In this document: positions 6,692 through 12,795 of the stretch, one piece after another
Layout: the number at the start of each line of letters is the position of its first letter
Numbering within the stretch: the first letter of the stretch is position 1
Origin: an uncultured Alphaproteobacteria bacterium
GTDB lineage: Bacteria; Pseudomonadota; Alphaproteobacteria; UBA7985; CAJQQZ01
DNA length: 14,918 nucleotides
Assembly: GCA_905480445.1 (NCBI GenBank)
Contig: CAJQQJ010000171.1
Coordinates: 1 to 14,918, forward strand
Direction of reading: 5' to 3'
Translations under genes and position numbers: made by a program
Notes under the pieces: model-generated
What the model was told of the DNA's origin: nothing
Databases searched by the model: none
Seen by the model: only the letters and a program-made list of their open reading frames with translations

Positions 6692-7834
6692 ATGACCGCA
6701 AAACTCTCTTCCGCTGAACTGGCTCGCATCCGCAAAGGTTTTGACCCCAATCCTGCCCGCTCCTACTCGCTCTCCGCTGAGGCCTACATCAGCCAAGATT
6801 GGTATGACATTGAGTTAGAAGCCATCACCAAACGCACCTGGCGTTGGGTTTGCCATGAGGAGAAGTTAAGAGAAGTTGGTTGCTATGTGACGGTAAACGT
6901 TGGTGACCAGCCAATCTTGATCGTTCGTGACAAGCGTGAGGAGCTGCGCGCTTTCTATAACGTTTGTAAGCATCGCGCCCACGAGTTGCTGAGCGGGGAA
7001 GGGCGAACTGGTGCCATTACCTGCCCTTATCACGCCTGGGCTTACGACCTGACAGGCCAACTCCGCAAAGCACCAGAGACTGACAATCTGGAAGAGTTCT
7101 CAACGTCTGAGATTTGCTTGGACCAGGTTCAGGTCGAGGCCTTCTGCGGTTTCGTTTACGTTAACCTCGACCCAAAGGCCGAGCCGCTGCACAAGATCTC
7201 TGGTGATCTCGGCAAAGAGATCACCCATTGGGCGCCTGACATAAAAAACCTTACCTTTGCCCACCGATTGACTTACGACATCAAATCCAACTGGAAGAAC
7301 GTAGTCGACAATTTCCTTGAGTGTTATCACTGCCCTACCGCGCACAAGGACTTCTGTACGCTTGTGGACATGGACACCTACAAAGTCACAACCCACGGCA
7401 TTTATTCTAGCCACATGGCCGAAGCAGGTAAGACAGCCAACACGGCCTACTCTGTTGAAGACGCGACCGTTACAGACCATGCTGTGTGGTGGCTTTGGCC
7501 AACGACTTGCATCATGCGCTACCCTGGCCGGGGCAACATGATCATCTTGAACATCATTCCTGTAGGTCCTAACCGCACGCTCGAGACTTACGACTTCTTC
7601 CTAGAGGAAAGCACACCCAATGAGGCCGAACTCGAGTCCGTCAAATACCTCGATGAAGTCTTGCAGGTAGAAGACATTGGCCTGGTTGAATCAGTTCAAC
7701 GCGGCATGAACACACCGGCCTTTCAACAAGGGCGCATCGTCCACGATCCAGAAGGATCAGGAAAATCAGAACACGCGGTGCATCACTTCCATGGTTTGGT
7801 CTTGGATGCTTACGCAAAAATGGCGGAAAACTAA
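6692..7834 (+). CDS. Rieske non-heme iron oxygenase, alpha subunit (quaternary-amine type), copy 2
   Basis: A 380-residue terminal oxygenase. Rieske cluster ligands are C92-x-H94 (VCKHRAH) and C111-x2-H114 (CPYHAW). Catalytic iron ligands are H213, H218 (ECYHCPTAH) and D328 (VEDIGL). The bridging residue is again Glu (E210). It is clearly diverged from copy 1 outside these motifs, so the two probably act on different substrates or steps. The ATG at 6692 has GGGA about 7 nt upstream. Its stop overlaps the SDR 1 start by one base (TAATG), so oxygenase and dehydrogenase are made together. That suggests the product is an alcohol oxidised by the SDR, i.e. C-hydroxylation rather than, or as well as, N-demethylation. 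No ferredoxin or reductase gene is present nearby. Confidence 0.9.
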   Translation: MTAKLSSAELARIRKGFDPNPARSYSLSAEAYISQDWYDIELEAITKRTWRWVCHEEKLREVGCYVTVNVGDQPILIVRDKREELRAFYNVCKHRAHELLSGEGRTGAITCPYHAWAYDLTGQLRKAPETDNLEEFSTSEICLDQVQVEAFCGFVYVNLDPKAEPLHKISGDLGKEITHWAPDIKNLTFAHRLTYDIKSNWKNVVDNFLECYHCPTAHKDFCTLVDMDTYKVTTHGIYSSHMAEAGKTANTAYSVEDATVTDHAVWWLWPTTCIMRYPGRGNMIILNIIPVGPNRTLETYDFFLEESTPNEAELESVKYLDEVLQVEDIGLVESVQRGMNTPAFQQGRIVHDPEGSGKSEHAVHHFHGLVLDAYAKMAEN

Positions 7835-8598
7835 TGGGAATACTTGAGGGTAAAACAGCTTTTGTAACGGGTGGTACTGGCGGCATTGGTTCGGCCATTT
7901 GTCGGCGGTTCATAAAAGAGGGCGCCGACGTTGTCGCGGCTGATCTTTCAGAAAATGGAACAGCCACGCGCTTCATTAAGTATGATGTGACCAGCGAAGA
8001 AGTTGCCAAAGGTACGTTCGAGGAATTGGCGAAAGGCTGGAACAAACTCGATATCCTGGTTAACGCTGCCGGTATAGAGATCGAGAAAACCATCGAAGAC
8101 ACCAGCTTGGAAGAATGGAATCAATCATTCGCGGTAAACGTGACTGGCACCTTTTTAACATCCAAATACGCCTTACCGCTGCTTCGTAAATCAGCTGGAG
8201 CATCGATCATCAACTTTGGCTCCTATGACGGCTTCATCGCCGATCCGGGCCTCGCAGTTTACTGCGCCACCAAAGGTGCCGTCCACGCCCTCACCAAAGC
8301 CATGGCTTGCGACCACGGTCCAGAAGGTATTCGCGTTAACGCCATTTGCCCTGGCTACGTTGATACGCCTATGCTGCAATCCTTCTTTACGGGCGAAGGT
8401 TCAGGCGGTGATGGTAAGTCACTCGATGAGCTGCAACAGGCTGTTCGTGACGTTCACCCTATGCGCACCTATGGCACCCCCGATGATATCGCTAATCTTG
8501 TTAACTGGCTGGCATCTGATGAGGCTCGTTATGCTTCTGGGCAGCTTTGGGTTATTGATGGTGGTCTATCCGCTCAAGTCCAACAGATGAAGCTCTAG
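7834..8598 (+). CDS. Short-chain dehydrogenase/reductase (SDR 1), likely hydroxy-acid dehydrogenase
   Basis: A 254-residue classical SDR. It has TGGTGGIG (12-19) for dinucleotide binding, D37 at the end of the second strand (favours NAD over NADP), NAAG (77-80), and the catalytic triad S130, Y143, K147 (YCATK). It overlaps the Rieske oxygenase stop by one base and is followed by the BKACE gene after 11 bp. The simplest role is NAD-dependent oxidation of a beta-hydroxy acid to the beta-keto acid the BKACE cleaves. D-carnitine dehydrogenases, where described, oxidise carnitine at C3, so a carnitine-like substrate is plausible. It shares IEKT after the NAG motif, ADPGLA before the catalytic Tyr, and DHGP with SDR 2, so the two are paralogues. 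The exact substrate is inferred from context only. Confidence 0.9.
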   Translation: MGILEGKTAFVTGGTGGIGSAICRRFIKEGADVVAADLSENGTATRFIKYDVTSEEVAKGTFEELAKGWNKLDILVNAAGIEIEKTIEDTSLEEWNQSFAVNVTGTFLTSKYALPLLRKSAGASIINFGSYDGFIADPGLAVYCATKGAVHALTKAMACDHGPEGIRVNAICPGYVDTPMLQSFFTGEGSGGDGKSLDELQQAVRDVHPMRTYGTPDDIANLVNWLASDEARYASGQLWVIDGGLSAQVQQMKL

Positions 8599-8609
8599 GA
8601 GAAGCAACG

Positions 8610-9545
8610 ATGGCAAAACCAGTAATTATTACCTGCGCTGTAACCGGTGGTATCCACACACCAACCATGTCCCCTCACCTGCCGATCACACCGCAGGAAA
8701 TCGCGACAGCCTCTATTGAAGCTGCTGAAGCCGGAGCCTCAATCATTCACCTCCATGCCCGCGATCCTGAAACAGGCAAGCCAGATCCTCGTCCTGAAAC
8801 CTTCATGCAATTCCTGCCTGTAATCAAGCAAGCGACGGATGCTGTTGTAAACATCTCAACAGGCGGCGGCCTGGGCATGACCATTGATGAACGCCTTGCC
8901 GCTGCGACAACTGCCAGTCCAGAAATGGCGTCGCTTAACATGGGATCGATCAACTTTGGCCTTTTCCCACTGCTCGATAAGTATTCGGATACAGAATGGA
9001 AACATGATTGGGAAAAACCATTCCTTGAGATGACAAAAGACTTCATCTTCCCGAATACCTTTGCCTCAATCGAATACGTTCTGAAAAACCTCGGTGAGGA
9101 ACATGGCACAAAGTTTGAGTTCGAATGTTACGATTTGGGCCACCTCTACAACCTGGCCTACTTTGTTGACAAAGGTCTGATCAAGCCGCCGTTTTTCATC
9201 CAGATGATCTTCGGCATCATGGGTGGAATGGGTGCCGATCCGGAAAATCTCATGCATGTTCACCGAACAGCGCAGAAGCTATTCGGCGATGATTATGAAT
9301 GGTCAGTGTTAGCCGCTGGACGTCACCAAATGCCTTACGCCACGCAATCTGCAATACTAGGCGGAAACCTACGCGTAGGCTTGGAAGACTCTCTCTACAT
9401 CGGGCCAAAGAAACTTGCGACGTCCAACGCTGAGCAAGTTCTCAAAATCAGATCAATTATAGAAAATCTTGGTCTGATAGTGGCGACACCAGATGAAGCA
9501 AGAGAGCGTCTCGCGCTTAAAGGTGGCGATATGGTGAAGTTTTAA
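8610..9545 (+). CDS. Beta-keto acid cleavage enzyme (BKACE, DUF849)
   Basis: A 311-residue TIM-barrel enzyme. BKACE proteins condense a beta-keto acid with acetyl-CoA and release acetoacetate plus a new acyl-CoA. Residues matching the characterised family member Kce are H47 and H49 (HLHARD) and E259 as Zn ligands, with R255 and D260 in RVGLED and S83 in NISTGG around the active site. The opening (IITCAVTGGIHTPTMSP) and the AAGRHQMPYATQSAILGGN segment resemble members found beside carnitine dehydrogenase genes, which act on dehydrocarnitine to give betainyl-CoA and acetoacetate. AGGAG overlapping the SDR 1 stop gives a strong ribosome binding site, so this is the third gene of the Rieske-SDR-BKACE unit. 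Family is very sure; dehydrocarnitine specificity is likely but unproven. Confidence 0.92.
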   Translation: MAKPVIITCAVTGGIHTPTMSPHLPITPQEIATASIEAAEAGASIIHLHARDPETGKPDPRPETFMQFLPVIKQATDAVVNISTGGGLGMTIDERLAAATTASPEMASLNMGSINFGLFPLLDKYSDTEWKHDWEKPFLEMTKDFIFPNTFASIEYVLKNLGEEHGTKFEFECYDLGHLYNLAYFVDKGLIKPPFFIQMIFGIMGGMGADPENLMHVHRTAQKLFGDDYEWSVLAAGRHQMPYATQSAILGGNLRVGLEDSLYIGPKKLATSNAEQVLKIRSIIENLGLIVATPDEARERLALKGGDMVKF

Positions 9546-9568
9546 GAAATGCAAATTCTATTGCCGTT

Positions 9569-9688
9569 GTCATCCCAGAATTTCCGAAGGAAATATCAGG
9601 GATCTTCGCTTCATCAAAAACAGCTCATTCCAGTGAAACAGAGACCCCTGATATTTCCCTCGCTTCGCTCAGAAAATTCTGGGGTGAC
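9569..9688. repeat. Long imperfect palindrome, GTCATCCC family (element 1)
   Basis: The left arm (9569-9605) starts GTCATCCCAGAATTTCC. The right arm (9642-9688) is its imperfect reverse complement, ending AAATTCTGGGGTGAC. The right arm carries about 10 extra bases (CTCGCTTCGCTC) that match the core of element 3. The loop is about 36 bases. No T-run follows, so it is not a canonical terminator. It resembles a non-coding mobile repeat (MITE- or REP-like), sitting between BKACE and SDR 2 and probably ending the first transcript. Confidence 0.75.
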
Positions 9689-9714
9689 AGAATAGAGATG
9701 GAAGTTTGTAATTG

Positions 9715-10470
9715 ATGACAAGACTAGAAAACAAAACCGCCGTTGTCACGGGAGGTCGCCAAGGCATCGGCCGAGCGATCGTCGATGCTTTTGTTCGTGA
9801 AGGTGCCAGAGTTCTGACCTGTGGTCGGGGATCAAGACCGGAAGACTTACCGATAGCTGTTGTTTGGCAACAAACAGACGTCGCCAGCAAATCTGACATC
9901 GACGATCTTCTGGTAGCCGCCCGCTCAGAACTCGGTGAAGTCTCTATCCTCGTCAACAACGCTGGTGTTCAAATCGAGAAAACTGTTCTCGATACATCCG
10001 ACGAGGATTGGGATTTTTTAATGGGAGCCAATGCGAAAGGCCTCTTCATGGCTTGTCGTGCCTTCATCCCGCATATGAGTGTGGGCGGTTCGATCATCAA
10101 TATCGGTTCCATTTCTGGCAACACCGCGGATCCTGGTCTGGCGCTCTATAACGCCTCAAAAGCTTTTGTGCATGGCCTGACCAAATCGATTGCTGTCGAT
10201 CACGGTCCGGCCGTTCGTTGCAACGCTATCTGTCCAGGCTGGATCATGACCGGCATGGCAGACGCTGCTTTTGAGCTTGCAAAGGATCCGGACGCCGCCA
10301 AACAAGATGCCATGGCAAGGCACCCTGCAGGCAGATTTGGCCAACCCTCAGACATAGCGGTTATGGCGGTTTGGTTGGCCTCTGACGAAGCAGCTTTCGC
10401 AACGGGGCAACTCTTTACAATCGATGGCGGTATGACCGCAGCCTCCCCCCTCAATCCAGGACTATTTTGA
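9715..10470 (+). CDS. Short-chain dehydrogenase/reductase (SDR 2), paralogue of SDR 1
   Basis: A 251-residue classical SDR. It has TGGRQGIG (12-19), NNAG (81-84), and the catalytic residues S132, Y145, K149 (YNASK). Residues G37-R38 after the second strand favour NADP(H), unlike SDR 1, which has Asp there. It shares IEKT, ADPGLA, VDHGP and NAICPGW with SDR 1, which points to duplication and a common substrate class. I prefer the ATG at 9715; a TTG one codon upstream (9712) is also possible. The upstream GGAAG is 10 nt away, a moderate site. It is separated from BKACE by palindromic element 1, so it may have its own promoter or rely on read-through. Role is inferred as a second dehydrogenase or reductase in the same pathway, perhaps of opposite stereochemistry. 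Confidence 0.88.
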   Translation: MTRLENKTAVVTGGRQGIGRAIVDAFVREGARVLTCGRGSRPEDLPIAVVWQQTDVASKSDIDDLLVAARSELGEVSILVNNAGVQIEKTVLDTSDEDWDFLMGANAKGLFMACRAFIPHMSVGGSIINIGSISGNTADPGLALYNASKAFVHGLTKSIAVDHGPAVRCNAICPGWIMTGMADAAFELAKDPDAAKQDAMARHPAGRFGQPSDIAVMAVWLASDEAAFATGQLFTIDGGMTAASPLNPGLF

Positions 10471-10483
10471 CAGGTCTCCAGCG

Positions 10484-10945
10484 ATGTTCAGTCGAATAAA
10501 AAGGCTTTTCTCTAGAGGCCAGCAACACACTTTACAGGCCAAAAAACCCGAGACCGTTGAGGAGCTGGAAGAAAAAATTGCAGCGCAATTTCCGGCCGAC
10601 TACAAAAATTTCTTAAAGCAGATTGAGAAAGACCAACCCGCTCTGCATGGTGGTCCGTGGTTGGTTCATAATTTTCACCATTTAGCATCAGAAAATAGCT
10701 ATGACGATCTATACCGGAATTACCTTATTGCCCTTGGTGAAATCCCAAAGCAGCTGTTTCCTGTGGCACATGATCCTGGGGGAAACCTCTATTGTATTGC
10801 CGTAAAAGGCGAACATAGAGGCAAGATTTTCCTGATCGATCATGAGCAAGAATTGGATGGCAATAGCCCATTCCCTTCCGATGAAATCTGCCTTGTCGCT
10901 GATGACATCAATGAGTTCTTGGTCGTCACAACGAACGATTTCTAA
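10484..10945 (+). CDS. SUKH/SMI1-KNR4 domain protein
   Basis: A 153-residue protein with a SUKH (SMI1/KNR4) fold. It has a basic N-terminal tail (1-21), then AQFPADYKNFLKQ (34-46), LFPVAHDPGGNLYCIAV (91-107), the GKIFLIDHE strand (113-121), and a final VADDINEFL helix (138-146). Bacterial SUKH proteins are best known as immunity proteins for polymorphic toxins, but many are orphans of unknown function. No toxin gene is visible beside it. It starts 13 bp after the SDR 2 stop and ends 26 bp before the carnitine-dehydrogenase-like gene, so it appears embedded in the catabolic transcript. An AGG about 9 nt upstream is its only ribosome binding site candidate. Fold assignment is fairly sure; a role in this pathway is unsupported. 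Confidence 0.78.
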   Translation: MFSRIKRLFSRGQQHTLQAKKPETVEELEEKIAAQFPADYKNFLKQIEKDQPALHGGPWLVHNFHHLASENSYDDLYRNYLIALGEIPKQLFPVAHDPGGNLYCIAVKGEHRGKIFLIDHEQELDGNSPFPSDEICLVADDINEFLVVTTNDF

Positions 10946-10971
10946 AAGCCACAATTGGAAAGTAAACCCGC

Positions 10972-11904
10972 ATGCACCATCCAATCTCTAATACAGCCGT
11001 ACTTGGCGCAGGAGTCATCGGTGCCAGCTGGACCGCGCTTTTTCTCGCCGCCGGTTGTCGTGTCGATGTGTATGACGTGGCAGACAACGCCGAAAAATCC
11101 GTGCGTGATTACGTCGAGCGTGCTTGGCCAACCCTTACAGAACTCGGCATGACGGAAAACGGCAACCCCGACAACATTCGCTTCTTCTCTGATGCTGCTT
11201 CGGCGGTGAAAGAAGCTGAGTTCATTCAAGAAAATGTACCAGAGCGTTTGCCGATCAAACACGCGCTTTTTCAAGAGATCGAACCACAGTTAGCTCCCGA
11301 AGCCATTGTTGCCTCTTCGGCCTCGGGGTTGATGGTCAGTGAAATGCAGCAGGGTTGGAAAGATCCGTCACGCTTCTTGCTGGCGCACCCTTTCAATCCA
11401 CCCCATCTTATTCCGTTGGTTGAGTTACTCACTAATGACAAAACAGCCGACGGCGTTATGGAAGCCGCTGAAGCCTTCTTTAAACAAGTCGGCAAAGTCA
11501 CTATCCGGGTTAACAAGGAAGTCCCAGCACACGTTGCCAACCGTCTGCAAGCGGCGCTTTGGCGCGAGGCCATTCACCTAGTAGAAGACGGTGTTGCCTC
11601 CGTGGAGGATGTCGACACAGCGGTTTGGGCAGGTCCAGGCCTACGCTGGGCCGCCATGGGACCGCATAGGCTTTTTCATCTAGGCGCTGGCGAAGGTGGC
11701 ATGGAGGAGTTCTGCAAACGCTACGGCGACAGCTTCCATCGTTGGTGGGATGATCTGGGCGATGTGAAACTCACACCGGAGTTAGTCACAAAACTTATGA
11801 AAGGTGTCCAAAAAGAAAGTGGGGGCAAAACACCGTTAGAAGGCTCAAACGACCGCGACGCCCTGATCGTTGCTATGCTGAAGGGCACAAAGGGGTTGAG
11901 GTAG
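10972..11904 (+). CDS. L-carnitine 3-dehydrogenase-like 3-hydroxyacyl dehydrogenase
   Basis: A 310-residue NAD-dependent dehydrogenase of the 3-hydroxyacyl-CoA dehydrogenase fold. It has a Rossmann motif GAGVIG (12-17), S116 (SSASG), catalytic H139 and E151 within LAHPFNPPHLIPLVE, N190 (VANRLQ), and a C-terminal helical domain. The NPPHLIPLVE form is typical of L-carnitine dehydrogenases, which make 3-dehydrocarnitine, the substrate of a matching BKACE. Many alphaproteobacterial carnitine dehydrogenases carry a fused C-terminal thioesterase that releases glycine betaine from betainyl-CoA. This protein ends without it, and no separate thioesterase is seen. The ATG at 10972 is preceded by GGAAAG. 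It is the last gene of the plus-strand run. The family is confident; an alternative hydroxy acid substrate is possible. Confidence 0.86.
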   Translation: MHHPISNTAVLGAGVIGASWTALFLAAGCRVDVYDVADNAEKSVRDYVERAWPTLTELGMTENGNPDNIRFFSDAASAVKEAEFIQENVPERLPIKHALFQEIEPQLAPEAIVASSASGLMVSEMQQGWKDPSRFLLAHPFNPPHLIPLVELLTNDKTADGVMEAAEAFFKQVGKVTIRVNKEVPAHVANRLQAALWREAIHLVEDGVASVEDVDTAVWAGPGLRWAAMGPHRLFHLGAGEGGMEEFCKRYGDSFHRWWDDLGDVKLTPELVTKLMKGVQKESGGKTPLEGSNDRDALIVAMLKGTKGLR

Positions 11905-11917
11905 ATAGCAACTTCAT

Positions 11918-12000
11918 CACGTCATGCCAGCGCAGGCTGGCATCTCTTTCCAATAGAGCTTTGTCTTTTGGAAGATCCCGGCGTCCGCCGGGATGACGTG
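11918..12000. repeat. Palindromic repeat with two internal hairpins, GTCATnCC family (element 2)
   Basis: The left part (11918-11953) starts CACGTCATGCCAGC and the right part (11968-12000) ends CGGGATGACGTG; the two are imperfect reverse complements. Each half is also its own hairpin: TGCCAGC/GCTGGCA on the left and TCCCGGCG/CGCCGGGA on the right. It lies between the convergent carnitine-dehydrogenase-like and LysE genes, so it could help end both transcripts, although no T-tract is present. Confidence 0.8.
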
Positions 12001-12009
12001 TTTGCTAAG

Positions 12010-12645
12010 TCAGTCTAGGCGGTAAGTGGCCAATTTCAAACCGAAACCTATAAAGACGACACCGGTCACACCCTTTAGCCACCGTTGGAAAACTGGGTTC
12101 TGAGCGCCTTTGACAAGCGTTGAGAAGACCAGGATCATACCACCGAACCAGACAGCATTGATCATGGAATGGATGAAGACCAGAAACAAAGCTGACATGG
12201 CTGACCCCTCAGCAACAGAGATGAACTGCGGAAACACCGCCAAGTAAAACATCGAAACTTTTGGATTGAGCGCGTTGGTTAAAAAACCTTCGACATAAGC
12301 ATTGAGAAGGCTGCGCTTCGTCAGGCTTGGAGAAACTGGGCCACTGGACTGAATGCCCATGTAAGCAGCCCAGACAGCTTTGGCTCCAATCCAACAAAGG
12401 TAAGCCGCACCCAAATATTTGACGATTGCGAAAGCGACCGCTGATTGGACAAGGATGATCGAGATTCCAAGAATTGACAAAGCGCCGTGCAGATAGAATG
12501 CAGACACAAAACCCAAAAGATTTGCAAATCCAGCCGTTCGTCCTGACGTCGGCACCGTCTTGGCAATCAACACACCATTTGGTCCAGGTGACATAACCAA
12601 CAAAGCAGCGACCACGGTGAAGGCAAGGATTTGGGTTAGTTCCAT
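12010..12645 (-). CDS. LysE/RhtB-family amino-acid or metabolite exporter
   Basis: A 211-residue inner-membrane protein with about six hydrophobic segments. It carries the family signature SPGPNG (19-24) in the first, followed by a G-rich second segment (LLGFVSAFYLHG). LysE/RhtB proteins export amino acids or related small metabolites; the substrate cannot be read from sequence. AGGAG 5 nt upstream of ATG 12645 is a strong ribosome binding site. It is the downstream neighbour of the ThDP enzyme on the same strand, but element 3 and about 150 bp separate them. It faces the dehydrogenase gene convergently. A role in exporting a catabolic intermediate or excess glycine is possible but speculative. 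Confidence 0.9.
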   Translation of the reverse strand: MELTQILAFTVVAALLVMSPGPNGVLIAKTVPTSGRTAGFANLLGFVSAFYLHGALSILGISIILVQSAVAFAIVKYLGAAYLCWIGAKAVWAAYMGIQSSGPVSPSLTKRSLLNAYVEGFLTNALNPKVSMFYLAVFPQFISVAEGSAMSALFLVFIHSMINAVWFGGMILVFSTLVKGAQNPVFQRWLKGVTGVVFIGFGLKLATYRLD

Positions 12646-12723
12646 AATCGCTCCTTTTAGTCCAAAAGCCTCAAACTACTTCGTTGCAGAAAAAACCCAA
12701 GACAAAGAAATAAACATTCTGAA

Positions 12724-12791
12724 GTCATCCCGAGCGAAGTCGAGGGATCTGTTTCCCGTTCATGAGATCCCTCGGCTTCGCTCGGGATGAC
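12724..12791. repeat. Near-perfect palindrome GTCATCCC...GGGATGAC (element 3)
   Basis: The two 27-base arms, 12724-12750 (starting GTCATCCCGAGCGAAG) and 12765-12791, are reverse complements at 26 of 27 positions, with a 14-base loop. It begins 4 bases after the stop codon of the ThDP enzyme, so in RNA it would form a very stable hairpin at the gene's 3' end. No T-run follows on either strand. It may block transcription or protect the mRNA 3' end. Confidence 0.88.
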
Positions 12792-12795
12792 AAAC

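Noticed and set aside
7100..8102. Antisense open frames of 126 and 153 codons across Rieske 2 and SDR 1
   Set aside because: Both strands cannot be under the strong constraint seen in the oxygenase and SDR motifs. No start signals or family features are present.
10484..10945. Toxin-immunity system around the SUKH gene
   Set aside because: No polymorphic toxin, Rhs or secretion gene lies next to it; both neighbours are metabolic dehydrogenases.
12724..12791. Element 3 as a standard intrinsic terminator or a CRISPR-like repeat
   Set aside because: No T-run follows the hairpin on either strand, and there is no regular repeat-spacer array; the three related elements are irregularly spaced and differ in length.
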